A stretch of DNA of 64,000 nucleotides, from contig CAYPYW010000002.1 in NCBI GenBank assembly GCA_964415365.1, positions 41,325 to 105,324 of the forward strand, given 5' to 3'. Position numbers and translations under genes: made by a program. This stretch comes from Hydromicrobium sp964415365 (GTDB taxonomy: Bacteria > Actinomycetota > Humimicrobiia > Humimicrobiales > Humimicrobiaceae). The notes under the pieces were generated by a model. The model saw nothing but the letters and a program-made list of their open reading frames with translations. It was not told the DNA's origin and searched no databases. This document shows, piece after piece, positions 9,492 through 19,033 of this stretch; position 1 is the first letter of the stretch, and every line of letters starts with the position of its first letter.

Positions 9492-10486
9492 TGCCTCATT
9501 CTCCCCCTCATTCTCATTCTGATAATATCTTTGGAACTGGCATTTTCTTCCCTTATTTCCCTGCCGGTAAGGTCCAGAAATACATCGTTTAAAGTCGGTT
9601 TTCTGGCGCTTATCGATAAAATCTTTACCGGGCTGTCTTTGATTAATTTTGGGATAAAAACGGAGCTATCCTTAACTTCGAATCTAATCTTGCCCTCTTT
9701 CGCATCATGCACCTCATTACCAGTAATTTCTTTTACATACTCTCTTAACTTAATATTATCTTCTGAAAGTATTGTGATTATATCCCCACCGATAGTATTT
9801 TTAAGATTATCCGGCGTGTCGAGCGCAATGATTTTCCCCTTATCTATAATAGCTATCCGGTCACATATTTCTGTTTCTTCCATATAATGTGAGGTTAAGA
9901 AGATGGTAATATTTTTACTGTTCTTGAGTTTAATTATATAATCCCATATTTTGTTCCTGGTTTGTGGATCCAGTCCAAGGGTAGGTTCATCCAGAAACAG
10001 GATTTTTGGATAATGCAGTAGACCCCTCGCAATCTCAAGCCTCCTTTTCATTCCTCCGGAATAGGTCATGACCAGGCTATTTTTCCGGCTGGTAAGATCT
10101 ACCATCTCCAGCACTTCTTCGGATCTTTCTTTTAAGGTGCTGCGAGGGATGTTATAGAGAAGTCCATGAAAGTATAAATTCTCAAGGGCTGTCAATCTGT
10201 CATCAAGACTCGGGTCCTGAAAAACCATTCCAATACAATTCCTTATTTTATTTCTTTCTCTGGCTGCATCATATCCGCTTAAAGTGACTTCTCCAGATGT
10301 CATTGACAGAAGCGTGCATATTATATTTATTGTTGTCGTTTTACCTGCGCCATTTGGACCCAAAAAACCAAATATTTCATTTTCTTTCACCGAAAATGTA
10401 ATACCACCAACCGCTCTTAATCCCTTAAATTCTTTTACCAGATTTTTAACTTCTATAATATTGTCATTTGTGCTTACATTATCCAT
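9488..10486 (-). CDS. ABC transporter ATP-binding protein, DrrA-like
   Basis: Cytoplasmic ATPase (332 aa) with Walker A GPNGAGKTT, signature YSGGMKRR, Walker B ILFLDEPTLGLD and H-loop LTSHYM, plus the ~100-residue C-terminal domain of DrrA-class exporter ATPases. The C-terminus is basic and low-complexity (RMRMRGRMRH), which is unusual. Its ATG follows the stop of the phosphofructokinase gene with no gap (TAAATG), and it overlaps the permease gene, so all three should be co-transcribed. Confidence 0.88.
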   Translation of the reverse strand: MDNVSTNDNIIEVKNLVKEFKGLRAVGGITFSVKENEIFGFLGPNGAGKTTTINIICTLLSMTSGEVTLSGYDAARERNKIRNCIGMVFQDPSLDDRLTALENLYFHGLLYNIPRSTLKERSEEVLEMVDLTSRKNSLVMTYSGGMKRRLEIARGLLHYPKILFLDEPTLGLDPQTRNKIWDYIIKLKNSKNITIFLTSHYMEETEICDRIAIIDKGKIIALDTPDNLKNTIGGDIITILSEDNIKLREYVKEITGNEVHDAKEGKIRFEVKDSSVFIPKLIKDSPVKILSISARKPTLNDVFLDLTGREIREENASSKDIIRMRMRGRMRH

Positions 10487-11800
10487 TTATAGCTCTATCT
10501 CTTTCCTATAATCGTATGGAATATAAGAAGGACATTTTTTTTCTGCATAAATCTCTCTAAACCCACAAAAACGAGGGAGCTCACTGCCAATAAGCGGCAT
10601 AGCCCATTCTATAAAATCATCCGTGACATCCGTTTTATCCCTTGCCATCCATTCCCCCGGAAATTCCCTTTCTGAATTTGCAACTGTTTCTAACAGCACT
10701 TTATCATACACTACCCTGTAAGTTTTCCCGGGAATCCTTAAGATTGTTGCCATATATCCATTTTCTCCCTTAAGGGCAACATTTGCTGCGTGTTCACCAA
10801 CCTTATAGGCTTCCAGCAAATCAACTTCCGATGCATAGGCAATTTCTCTTCTCTGTCTTGTTCCCGGATTTTCACATCTCGCATTACCTCTTACCAGGAA
10901 CCTTCTCTTTCTATCCTCTTTATCCAGCCCATTCAGGTAGTTGATTAGTATTTGTCCTACTGTTGTAGCTGAAGAATTATATTCGATATGACCAAAATTA
11001 TCTCTTACCACTCCTAAATCACCTAAATTTATCCCTTCACTTATTACTACTATACACCTGCCGAACGCAGATATTTTTTCATTTACCTTTCCTGTAATAA
11101 ACTCCAGGTTGGCCTTGTGATCCTTTTCCGACATATTCTCAGGCAGAATTATAAGTAATGGAATTTTTCGCTCCGGATCGGTAAGCCTGGCAGAGGCAGG
11201 AATAAAGCCTATTTTTCTACCCATAACTGTTATTACTATAACCGGGTCAGTGGTATAACTCGCCATACTTTCCTCGTTAGCTTCTAGAACATTAATAGCA
11301 GTATTTCTGGCTACACTTCCATATCCGGGATCATGGTCACAGATATCAAAAGTCCCATCAGCTTTAAGTTTTCCGCCTACATCATTATCAATAGTTTTTG
11401 GTATACCGGTAGCAATAAGATCAAGCCCCTCTTCGTCTGCAAGTATATTTATTTTGTTCGCAGTATCCATAGAATCTCCGCCGCCGCAATAAAAAAAGTA
11501 ACCAATATTATGCTTTTTAAATACTTCAACGATTCTCTCTAAATCTTCATCGCTTTTTATCTTATACCTGCAACTGCCCAAAACACCTGCCGAAGGTGTA
11601 CTCGAAAGCCAGGAAATTTGTTCTCCTGATTGGCAAGAAATATCAAGGAAATTCTCTTCAAGGACTCCAAGTATTCCCATCTTGGCTCCATAGATTTTAT
11701 TTACTTTATTTGAGGAAACAAGTGCATCGACAGCTCCCCTAACACTATTATTAATTACCGAAGTTGGTCCTCCCGATTGGGCAATAACTACATTCTTCAC
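10487..11800 (-). CDS. Diphosphate--fructose-6-phosphate 1-phosphotransferase (PPi-PFK)
   Basis: Cytoplasmic glycolytic enzyme (437 aa) interconverting fructose-6-phosphate and fructose-1,6-bisphosphate, probably with pyrophosphate. Family motifs are the N-terminal AQSGGPTSVIN loop, YCGGGDSMDTANK and the active-site loop PKTIDNDVGG. Lys before TIDND marks PPi-dependent enzymes, where ATP-dependent PFKs have Gly. Start is GTG at 11800 with AGGAAAG upstream. It heads a transcription unit with the DrrAB-like exporter, a pairing with no obvious metabolic logic. Confidence 0.88.
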   Translation of the reverse strand: MKNVVIAQSGGPTSVINNSVRGAVDALVSSNKVNKIYGAKMGILGVLEENFLDISCQSGEQISWLSSTPSAGVLGSCRYKIKSDEDLERIVEVFKKHNIGYFFYCGGGDSMDTANKINILADEEGLDLIATGIPKTIDNDVGGKLKADGTFDICDHDPGYGSVARNTAINVLEANEESMASYTTDPVIVITVMGRKIGFIPASARLTDPERKIPLLIILPENMSEKDHKANLEFITGKVNEKISAFGRCIVVISEGINLGDLGVVRDNFGHIEYNSSATTVGQILINYLNGLDKEDRKRRFLVRGNARCENPGTRQRREIAYASEVDLLEAYKVGEHAANVALKGENGYMATILRIPGKTYRVVYDKVLLETVANSEREFPGEWMARDKTDVTDDFIEWAMPLIGSELPRFCGFREIYAEKKCPSYIPYDYRKEIEL

Positions 11801-11873
11801 TGACTTTCCTTTCTATCCGTAGTCTTTAAAAAATTATGAAATCTTTAGTTTTGGAAGAAATAACAGTATATAG

Positions 11874-12107
11874 CTATCTGTTACCGGAGCAGGTTGCACA
11901 GCTTCCACCAGAACAGCTGCTGCAAGATGATGAACCCCCCGAATCACCGCCATCGTTGTTGGATCTTTTAAAACCCACAGGGGCAAAAACTCTTACCATA
12001 TTCTTACTTCCGCATTTCTCGCATTTTATATGGAAATTGTTTTCTCCTCTTATTACTACCTCTGAAACACACCCGCAATCCTTACATTTATAATCTACAA
12101 AACGCAA
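11874..12107 (-). CDS. FmdB-family zinc-ribbon protein
   Basis: Small protein (77 aa) with the FmdB/CxxC_CxxC_SSSS zinc ribbon: YKCKDCG in the first 15 residues and IKCEKCGSKNM about 20 residues later. The tail is rich in Gly, Ser and Cys (two further CxxC pairs, SCSSCSGGSCATC). The start codon appears to be TTG at 12107, supported by AGGTGA about 7 bases upstream and by agreement with the family N-terminus (MRFVDYKC). Function of the family is poorly known; some members are regulators. Confidence 0.85.
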   Translation of the reverse strand: MRFVDYKCKDCGCVSEVVIRGENNFHIKCEKCGSKNMVRVFAPVGFKRSNNDGGDSGGSSSCSSCSGGSCATCSGNR

Positions 12108-12281
12108 CTCTCGTCACCTTCAATTATATAAGACCATTTGTAATATTTACCGGTATAACATAATAATACACTAACCATATTATAATCAAGAAAATATTCT
12201 GACTTCAAGTGAATGGTTAATAAATTTATCACTCGGTTTGTTGACTTTTAAAATTGTATTGATATAAGCTATAAGAAAATT

Positions 12282-12312
12282 AAGACCCCGTAAAGTAGGG
12301 TTCTTATTTTTA
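12282..12312 (+). other. Terminator-like hairpin in the leader of the FAH-lysE unit
   Basis: A short stem (AAGACCC paired with GGGTTCTT, one bulge) is followed by ATTTTT. It lies 50-80 bases upstream of the FAH gene start, with no plus-strand gene before it that would need a terminator. It could be a leader attenuator or chance; no known riboswitch core is recognised around it. Confidence 0.25.
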
Positions 12313-12360
12313 AATTGATTTACATTATTTAAGAGTAAATATTTATACCAAGGAGAACTA

Positions 12361-13029
12361 ATGACCTTTAAATCAGATATCAAAACTTATATCCCAGGTA
12401 AGATAATATGCGTGGGGATGAATTACAAATCTCATGTCAGAGAGCAGGATGGACGGTTTCCTGAAAAACCCGTACTTTTTTCCAAGGCAAAAAGCTGCAT
12501 AATAAAAAACGGAGAAAATATTGTATACCCTCCTGAAGTTAAAGAACTCGATTATGAAGTAGAGCTTGCAGTAATAATAGGAAGAAAGATGAAAAATGTT
12601 TCTGAGGATAAGGTATTGGACTATATCTACGGCTATACCATAATGAATGATATTACAGCCAGAGATATTCAGCAAAATGAGGGGCAATGGTACCGTGCAA
12701 AAAGTTTTGACACCTTCGGGCCTATTGGACCAGTAATTATTAGCAAAGATAAAATACCTGACCCTCAAAATCTTAATCTCAAATCTTATGTAAATAATGA
12801 ACTCAGACAGAATGGTAACACATCAGATATGCTATTCAGCACTTACGAGCTTATATCTTATATCTCGGGGTCTATTGCCCTGGAAGTCGGAGATCTCATC
12901 TCCACAGGAACTCCTGCAGGAGTGGGAATTTTTATGAAAGAGAAAAAAATGCTCAGACCGGGAGATGTAGTAGTGTGCGAGATTGAAAAAATAGGAAAAC
13001 TGGAAAATAAAATTGTAGCGGGAGAATAA
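12361..13029 (+). CDS. Fumarylacetoacetate hydrolase (FAH) family protein
   Basis: 222-aa cytoplasmic enzyme of the FAHD1-like group, which includes acylpyruvate hydrolases, oxaloacetate decarboxylases and catechol-pathway hydratases/isomerases. The core is intact: CVGMNYKSHV at the N-terminus, metal-binding acidic residues in ELDYEVELAVIIGRK and GYTIMNDITARDIQ, the lysine motif WYRAKSFDTFGPIGP, and the closing STGTPAGVG. AAGGAG lies 5 bases before the ATG. The stop overlaps the start of lysE by one base, so the two are co-translated. The exact substrate is not deducible. Confidence 0.88.
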   Translation: MTFKSDIKTYIPGKIICVGMNYKSHVREQDGRFPEKPVLFSKAKSCIIKNGENIVYPPEVKELDYEVELAVIIGRKMKNVSEDKVLDYIYGYTIMNDITARDIQQNEGQWYRAKSFDTFGPIGPVIISKDKIPDPQNLNLKSYVNNELRQNGNTSDMLFSTYELISYISGSIALEVGDLISTGTPAGVGIFMKEKKMLRPGDVVVCEIEKIGKLENKIVAGE

Positions 13030-13679
13030 TGAATGAGGTTTATCAGATTTTTATTGGGTCGATGGTTGTCGCATTTTCTGGCGCTCTGGTACCTGGCCCC
13101 ATGCTTACCCTGGTCATCAGCAGTGTTGCCGAGAAAGGTTTCTGGACTTCCTTTTTTATTGTAGTAGGCCATTCCTTACTGGAGTTAGTGGTGGTAATAG
13201 GTTTTTTTCTGGGTATACTGAAATTTCTGGACAACCCTCTTATAGCAAAGATAATTGGACTGCTGGGAGGTATTTTCCTTTTATACATAGGAATTAATAT
13301 TATAGTCTCAATCTTCAAGAAGAAATTTACCATAGATTTCAAGTCAGTATTAAAACAAAGAACCATTACCGGAAAATCAACCGGAACGGTGATACTTAAA
13401 GGCATTCTGATAAGTCTTGTGAATCCTTACTGGTTTATCTGGTGGATCAGTATAGGAGCAGCATTTCTTTTAAAAAGTGTGGAATTTAATATGATAGGCA
13501 TTTTCTCTTTTTACATAGGCCACATCAGTGCAGATTTCATCTGGTATCTATTTATTGGATTTTTAGTAAATACCGGACGCAGATTTTTCAATCAAAAAAT
13601 ATACAACGGCATACTTATTGCCTGTAGTTTATTTTTATTCTACCTTGGAACAAGGTTTATTATTGAGGCTGTAATTTGA
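13029..13679 (+). CDS. LysE/RhtB-family amino-acid or metabolite exporter
   Basis: 216-aa membrane protein with about six hydrophobic segments. The N-terminal GALVPGPMLTLVISSVAEKG is the LysE-family signature, and NPYWFIWWISIG in the middle matches the second conserved block. Start and stop overlap with the FAH gene as TAATG. Members export amino acids or small organic metabolites; coupling to an FAH hydrolase suggests, but does not prove, export of a keto-acid-pathway product. Confidence 0.87.
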   Translation: MNEVYQIFIGSMVVAFSGALVPGPMLTLVISSVAEKGFWTSFFIVVGHSLLELVVVIGFFLGILKFLDNPLIAKIIGLLGGIFLLYIGINIIVSIFKKKFTIDFKSVLKQRTITGKSTGTVILKGILISLVNPYWFIWWISIGAAFLLKSVEFNMIGIFSFYIGHISADFIWYLFIGFLVNTGRRFFNQKIYNGILIACSLFLFYLGTRFIIEAVI

Positions 13680-13857
13680 CCTTTTGTCTTTTAAACTTTT
13701 TTACTCCTTCATTATCTACCACAACAAACATATTACAATGTTGGAAAATATTATTTCTAATGATATTGTTATCTATGGCAATTGCAAAAAATCTTTTTAG
13801 AATAGAATACACAGGAGCCATAAATAACAAACATAATTCAAAGGGGTGATTTATCCA

Positions 13858-14343
13858 ATGATTGATAATAAAGAAAAGAAAAAACTGGCAATGGTTGTTT
13901 TCAGCGGAGACCTGGACAAGCTCATGTCTGCCTTCATCATAGCAACCGGAGCAGCAGCTTCTAATATTGAAGTCGCTATGTTCTTTACTTTCTGGGGACT
14001 CAGGGCCTTAAAGAAAAAAACTTTAACTGGTAGAAGCTTTATGGGAAGAATGGTGGGTATCATGGAAAGAGGAGATATAAGCAAAGCTTCACCCAGTAAG
14101 TACAGCTTTGGCGGTCTGGGCCGCTGGATGTTTGGGAAAATGATGAAAGCAAAAAAGGTTGCAACGCTGCCCGAACTCAGACAGATGGCCATAGACCTGG
14201 GCGTAAAACTATATGGCTGCCAGATGAGTATGGACATTCTTGAAATTCCCAGAGAGAAAATGATTGATGAAGTCGAGGCTTATGTAGGAGTAGCATTCTT
14301 CATAGAGCAGGCCCAGGAATCCGATATGCAGTTCTTTATTTAA
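13858..14343 (+). CDS. DsrE/DsrF/DrsH-like family protein
   Basis: 161-aa protein of the DsrE2 type. It begins KKKLAMVVFSGDLDKLMSAF and ends with the family's Cys motif GVKLYGCQMSMDIL, placing one conserved Cys (in YGCQMS) at the expected sulfur-relay position. Hydrophobic stretches (AFIIATGAAASNIEVAMFFT) are typical of this family and are not true membrane segments. The start at 13858 is preferred over GTG 13846 because AAGGGGTGAT lies just upstream. Role in sulfur transfer or redox chemistry is inferred from family only. Confidence 0.85.
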   Translation: MIDNKEKKKLAMVVFSGDLDKLMSAFIIATGAAASNIEVAMFFTFWGLRALKKKTLTGRSFMGRMVGIMERGDISKASPSKYSFGGLGRWMFGKMMKAKKVATLPELRQMAIDLGVKLYGCQMSMDILEIPREKMIDEVEAYVGVAFFIEQAQESDMQFFI

Positions 14344-14361
14344 AATTACTTTTATTATTTA

Positions 14362-14769
14362 TTACTTCCGAGGCTTTTGAGATATTATAAAATAAGCAAC
14401 TAGAACTATAATCATATTGGTAGGTATCTGAAAAATCCAGTTCAAGTAGATATCTCCAAAAGAAGTAAGATAACCCTGTGTAATATAATGCAGCGGTATA
14501 AACATTACTGGAATCCAGGCAAGAGAAAATAAAAAAATCAATAAGAAATGCAGCCAGCCTTCAGGAAAGATTTTTTTGATATTCCTATATTTAATAATCA
14601 CTATCCAGGTAGTAAAAACTATTATAGAAAACAGAGCAGCGATAGGAACCTGAATCGCCAGTTGATTATACCGGGTAAAGAAGTGGTAAATCCCAAACCC
14701 GAAGATGATCGAAATTATATTTATGACAGCAAGGACAAGACTGTGTAAGATAATCTTAAAGACTTTCAT
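14362..14769 (-). CDS. Four-segment membrane protein of unknown function
   Basis: 135 aa with four predicted membrane helices (about residues 7-27, 39-58, 75-93 and 112-128) separated by short loops; the second loop is basic (KYRNIKKIF). No recognisable catalytic or binding motif. The gene stands alone and ends convergently with the DsrE-like gene, about 18 bases apart. Not recognised beyond its membrane nature. Confidence 0.6.
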   Translation of the reverse strand: MKVFKIILHSLVLAVINIISIIFGFGIYHFFTRYNQLAIQVPIAALFSIIVFTTWIVIIKYRNIKKIFPEGWLHFLLIFLFSLAWIPVMFIPLHYITQGYLTSFGDIYLNWIFQIPTNMIIVLVAYFIISQKPRK

Positions 14770-15016
14770 ATATTTACAGGATAAGTATTATTTTAAAATA
14801 ATTTTTAATAATTATATTATATTTAAGGCAAAATACCAATTACAGTTTATATTAAAACTCAACTTCCTCAGGAATCGCTTTAAATAGAACCGGTAATTGG
14901 TAAATCAGTAAACAGTATTATTTTAATTTAATAATTTATTATTTTTTTATTTTATAATCCATTCTATTCTATTATAATTATTATCTATCAATATAAATTC
15001 AAATTTACCTTAATTT

Positions 15017-16639
15017 ATGTATTTCAAATTAGTTGTTCAGGTTTTAGGCGGTTTAGCCTTATTTATCTTTGGCATGACCACCTTAACTAACAGCCTCCAA
15101 AAAGTCACTTCAAACGGCCTGAAGTTAATGATCAGTATACTCCAAAAAAGGCCATGGGCCTCCGTACTGGTTGGGCTTGTAACAACAATGATAATTCAGA
15201 GCAGCAGTGCTACCTCAGTGATGACTATCGGATTTGTCAATGCAGGCTTGATGGCTTTAAAAGCATCCATAGGAATTATAATGGGTGCAAATATCGGTAC
15301 CACCATCACTGCCCAGATAATTTCCTTCAATATTACCGATGTGCTTTCTTATCCTTTGATAATCATTGGCTTTCTTTTATTTTTCATCAGTAAAAGACGG
15401 AGATACAAAAATATCGGAATGGCACTACTCGGCTTAGGTTTATTATTTCTGGGAATGAATGTAATGAAACTATCACTTGAGCCATTAAAAAGTAACATAG
15501 CCTTTAAAAACTTTCTTTTAACCTTTGGTAAAAACCCGTTCCTTGGCTTGCTTGCAGGAGTAATTATAACATCGACATTGCAAAGCAGCTCTGCAACAAT
15601 TGGCTTGCTTATCGCACTCGCAACACAGGGTTTATTACCAATAAGCGCTGCTGTACCAATTCTGTTCGGTGACAATATTGGAACCTGCACAACTGCTCTG
15701 ATTGCAAGCACCGGAACTACTGTCACAGCCCGTAGAACCGCATTTGCCCACTTACTATTTAATATACTCGGAACAGGGCTGTTTCTTATATTACTATATG
15801 GATTCAGACTTGGTCCATTACTTTTACCCCATATTGGGAGTACAGTTCCTCACCAGATAGCCAATATGCATACAATATTTAATATCACCACAACAGTAAT
15901 TTTATTCCCTATGATCGGTTTATTTGAAAAACTGGTTGTTAAATTATATCCGGGAAAGGATGTAATAGTTCAAAAAAATGCATTATATCTGGATAGCAGA
16001 TTGATTAATACTCCATCTGTCTCATTGGAGCAGGTCAAAAAAGAGTTGCTCCGGGTAACCAAAATAGCCCAGAATATGTTAAATCTTTCATATGACAGAC
16101 TAAATAAAAAAGATGCTGCTATTGAAAAGAAGGTACTCGATAGAGAATACGCCGTTGACAGCATTACAGAAGACATAATAAGATATCTTACCAAAATATC
16201 TCAAAAATCTCTGGGTCCAAGACTCTCCAATAAACTCACTAACCTACTGCATGTAGCTTATGACGCAGAAAGAGCTGCCGACCATACCGAAAGCATACTC
16301 TATCTAATGCTGGTAAAGGAAGAGAATAATATGAGTTTTAGCAAAATTGCTCTCCAGGATCTGGAATTAGCAGCCAATAAAGTCAATCGTCTATTCAACT
16401 CCCTGATATCAGGTATGGAAAAAAACAATTTAAACCAGCTCAAAAAATGTGAAAAAATTGAACTCGAAATAGATCTACTGGTAAAAAGAATCCGAACCTC
16501 CCATCTGAAAAGGCTTCAGAATGGTGACTGTATGCCACTTTCAGGAGTGGTTTTTGCAGATATCATTCTCCATCTTGAAAGAATAGGAGATCTTCTTTAC
16601 GGAATATCAAGAAATCTCTTAAATATTGAGGAATACTAA
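15017..16639 (+). CDS. Na+/phosphate cotransporter (NptA/YjbB family) with PhoU-like domain
   Basis: 540 aa. The N-terminal ~320 residues form the inverted-repeat membrane domain of the PNaS family, with the duplicated signature QSSSATSVMT (about residue 60) and LQSSSATIGLL (about residue 190). The C-terminal ~210 residues are helical and PhoU-like, with two three-helix units (AYDAERAADHTESI and ADIILHLERIGDLLYG). The membrane part should move phosphate with sodium, usually as efflux in YjbB homologues. It is separate from the pst locus in this window and may complement it. Confidence 0.92.
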   Translation: MYFKLVVQVLGGLALFIFGMTTLTNSLQKVTSNGLKLMISILQKRPWASVLVGLVTTMIIQSSSATSVMTIGFVNAGLMALKASIGIIMGANIGTTITAQIISFNITDVLSYPLIIIGFLLFFISKRRRYKNIGMALLGLGLLFLGMNVMKLSLEPLKSNIAFKNFLLTFGKNPFLGLLAGVIITSTLQSSSATIGLLIALATQGLLPISAAVPILFGDNIGTCTTALIASTGTTVTARRTAFAHLLFNILGTGLFLILLYGFRLGPLLLPHIGSTVPHQIANMHTIFNITTTVILFPMIGLFEKLVVKLYPGKDVIVQKNALYLDSRLINTPSVSLEQVKKELLRVTKIAQNMLNLSYDRLNKKDAAIEKKVLDREYAVDSITEDIIRYLTKISQKSLGPRLSNKLTNLLHVAYDAERAADHTESILYLMLVKEENNMSFSKIALQDLELAANKVNRLFNSLISGMEKNNLNQLKKCEKIELEIDLLVKRIRTSHLKRLQNGDCMPLSGVVFADIILHLERIGDLLYGISRNLLNIEEY

Positions 16640-16670
16640 TCAAGCTAATTGATTATAATAAAAAAGTGTT

Positions 16671-17564
16671 CTAGAAACATTCGCTATCTCTCAATCTACA
16701 GAATTCACTCTCATACTCAACCTCTATAGTGGAATGCTGCAGGTTTAAAGTCTCTGCAATTTCTTTAACTTTCCCTTTTATATTAATTATTTCATCTGAA
16801 GTTGTGTTATCTTTTACAACAATATGAGTTGTCAGTACATTATTTAAACTGTCTATAGACCATATATGAGTATGATGAATATTAACAACCTTATCTATTT
16901 CCCAAAGTTTATTTTCAATCTCTTTGATACTCACTCCCATCGGAACAGCCTGTAGAAATACAGAAAATGTCCTTTTTAAATTGACTACAACATTATATAG
17001 AATATAAATTGTAATTAATATTGACAGTATAGGATCCAATACAGGGATATTTTTAAAAATCATTATAATGCTTATTATAAGAACAGCCGTCCAGCTAAGA
17101 ATATCATCCAGAAGATGTAATGTTATAATTCTCTCGTTTAAGGATTTTCCCCTTCTGACACACAGTGCAGCAATTCCATTTACCACAACACCCCCTATTG
17201 CGAAAAATAGCATCCCTTTCGCATTGGGCTGTTCGGGATTGAATATGCGAGGTATTGCCTGAGATAATACGTAAACTGAACCAAGGATCAATACCAGACC
17301 ATTTATCAAAGCTGCGAGTAATGAATATCTCCTATATCCGTATGAATACTTCTCATCCTTCTTCCTCTTCGAATATTTCTCCAGTGCCCAGGACAACCCG
17401 AGCGAGAAACTGTCCCCCAGGTCATGCAGTGCATCAGATATAATAGCAAGACTATTTGTCCACAGCCCTCCTATTATTTCAACAATAGTAAACCCAAGAT
17501 TTAAAAAGAATGCTATCCTTATATTTAAAGTACTATCCTGTTTACTATTGTAGTGTCTGTTCAT
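16671..17564 (-). CDS. Cation diffusion facilitator (CDF) family metal transporter
   Basis: 297 aa with six membrane helices. Metal-site signatures are DALHDLGDSFSLG in helix 2 and HLLDDILSW in helix 5; the His/Asp set fits Zn2+-type CDF proteins (CzcD/ZitB-like). The C-terminal cytoplasmic domain carries HHTHIWSID and ends with a short Cys-containing tail. It exports Zn2+ or similar divalent metals in exchange for protons. Its end converges with the Na/Pi transporter gene 31 bases away. Confidence 0.92.
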   Translation of the reverse strand: MNRHYNSKQDSTLNIRIAFFLNLGFTIVEIIGGLWTNSLAIISDALHDLGDSFSLGLSWALEKYSKRKKDEKYSYGYRRYSLLAALINGLVLILGSVYVLSQAIPRIFNPEQPNAKGMLFFAIGGVVVNGIAALCVRRGKSLNERIITLHLLDDILSWTAVLIISIIMIFKNIPVLDPILSILITIYILYNVVVNLKRTFSVFLQAVPMGVSIKEIENKLWEIDKVVNIHHTHIWSIDSLNNVLTTHIVVKDNTTSDEIINIKGKVKEIAETLNLQHSTIEVEYESEFCRLRDSECF

Positions 17565-17632
17565 CGTATCCTTTGACTTATTTATTTAGATTAATGATTT
17601 GAGCAATTATCTCTTAGAGGTATCTTTTTATC

Positions 17633-18820
17633 CTACTTAATTTTCTCAGCCAAGTTTATCAAAGCCTCTTTTAAAGCTTTTTTGCTTCTTTCAGATAAGT
17701 CCTTTGAAGCAGATTTACTTTTCCGGGATAAATCTTTTATAGCATCTCTCAAGGTTCTTTTACTCCTATCAGATAGATCTTTAGTCATAATTATACTTCT
17801 TTCAGATAAGTCCTTTGCGACAATTTTACTCCTCCCGGATAAATTATCAAAAATATCCTTACTTTTTTCGGATATGTCATCAAAAATATCCTTACTTTTT
17901 TCGGATAAATTCTTAAGAGCATCTTTTAGCTCACTGATAAAAATGTCTTTATTATTAATCACGGCAGGGCAAGAAGATATTCCCCAGATCCCGGGACCGG
18001 TATGGGCACTCATAACTGTAGTCACCTCAGACAGGATTATCTCATCAATCTTAATTTTACTATCCTCTCTTATCATTTTCTCAAGTTCAAAAGCTGGCTC
18101 AATATCGGAACCATAGAAGATACCAATTTTCCTCTTCCCGGTATAAAAAGGGTCTTTCCTAATCTGATTGTAAAGTTCAACTATGGAATTCCTTTTATTT
18201 TTCACAAATTTCTTTAGCTTTACCTTACCATCACCACCTATAGTAAGAATTGGTTTAAGTTTTATTGATCTAGATAAAAACTTCTTTAAAAAAGGTGTTC
18301 TGCCTCCTCTAAATATATATTCAAAATTTTCGATAGTAGCAAACAGCCTGTTCTTTCTTATCATAAAATCTATAATGCTATCTATTCTTTCTTTACTTTC
18401 ACCTCTTTCAACTGCCCTTGCAACTTCTAAAACAATAAAACCCATACTGATGGCAGCAGTTTTTGAATCAATAACTTTTATTTCGGCTTGAGGAAAAAAT
18501 CTCTTAGCTTGATTAGCTGAATTCGAAGTGGAAGATAGTTTTGAACTAATATGAATAGAGTAAATTAAAGTCTTTTTCTCATTTTCCACTAAATCCCTGT
18601 AAACTTTCACAAAATCACCAACAGAGGGTGTAGAAGTATGAACTTTTACCCCGCTCTCAAGTTTTTTATACACCTCATCGCTGGTTATCTCTTTTCCCTC
18701 AAGATATAATTCCCCCTCAAATCCAACATATAGAGGGACTATTTTTATTTTATATTTATTTGCTAACTGCACAGGAATATCGGATGTAGTATCCGTCACT
18801 ATCGCAATATCTTTCATCAA
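17633..18820 (-). CDS. DegV family fatty-acid-binding protein with C-terminal repeat tail
   Basis: 395 aa; normal DegV proteins are about 280-290 aa. The N-terminal part is a standard DegV fold: AIVTDTTSDIP at the start, the lipid-head motif VHTSTPSVGDF, and SAHTGPGIWGI near the end of the domain. DegV proteins bind fatty acids and in Firmicutes serve as FakB carriers for fatty-acid kinase. From about residue 300 there is a ~95-residue extension of repeated LSEKSK/LSERSK units (separate entry). No fakA-like gene is nearby. Upstream 213 bases are shared with the divergent DUF3048 gene. Confidence 0.88.
   Translation of the reverse strand: MMKDIAIVTDTTSDIPVQLANKYKIKIVPLYVGFEGELYLEGKEITSDEVYKKLESGVKVHTSTPSVGDFVKVYRDLVENEKKTLIYSIHISSKLSSTSNSANQAKRFFPQAEIKVIDSKTAAISMGFIVLEVARAVERGESKERIDSIIDFMIRKNRLFATIENFEYIFRGGRTPFLKKFLSRSIKLKPILTIGGDGKVKLKKFVKNKRNSIVELYNQIRKDPFYTGKRKIGIFYGSDIEPAFELEKMIREDSKIKIDEIILSEVTTVMSAHTGPGIWGISSCPAVINNKDIFISELKDALKNLSEKSKDIFDDISEKSKDIFDNLSGRSKIVAKDLSERSIIMTKDLSDRSKRTLRDAIKDLSRKSKSASKDLSERSKKALKEALINLAEKIK
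17636..17925 (-). repeat. LS(E/D)(K/R)SK repeat region inside the DegV gene
   Basis: The last ~95 codons encode about eight imperfect repeats with cores LSEKSKDIFD, ISEKSKDIFD, LSGRSKIVAK, LSERSIIMTK, LSDRSKRTLR, LSRKSKSASK, LSERSKKALK, mostly 10-12 residues apart. At DNA level the units TTTTTCGGATA and TTTCAGATAAGTCC recur on the plus strand. The composition (acidic/basic alternation with Leu and Ile) predicts a long amphipathic helix similar to YtxH or apolipoprotein-like membrane-surface helices. Confidence 0.85.
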
Positions 18821-19033
18821 CTTATCCTCACTCCTTTTGAGTCTAATTCCATTTTACAATATTTTATATAAAAAAATAGTATCCGTCTAAGTCTGAATTA
18901 ATTTATTTACTTTACTTTTTAGTAAAGATGGTAGCATTAAAGAATTTTTTATTATATCATATGTGACAATTAGTATAAGGCAGTCAAAAAACTAATAATC
19001 ATTAAAATAAACCAAAGTGGTTGGAGGTTTATA

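Noticed and set aside
12186..12383. Small minus-strand frame upstream of the FAH gene
   Set aside because: No ribosome-binding site, low-complexity AT-driven composition and overlap with the FAH start.
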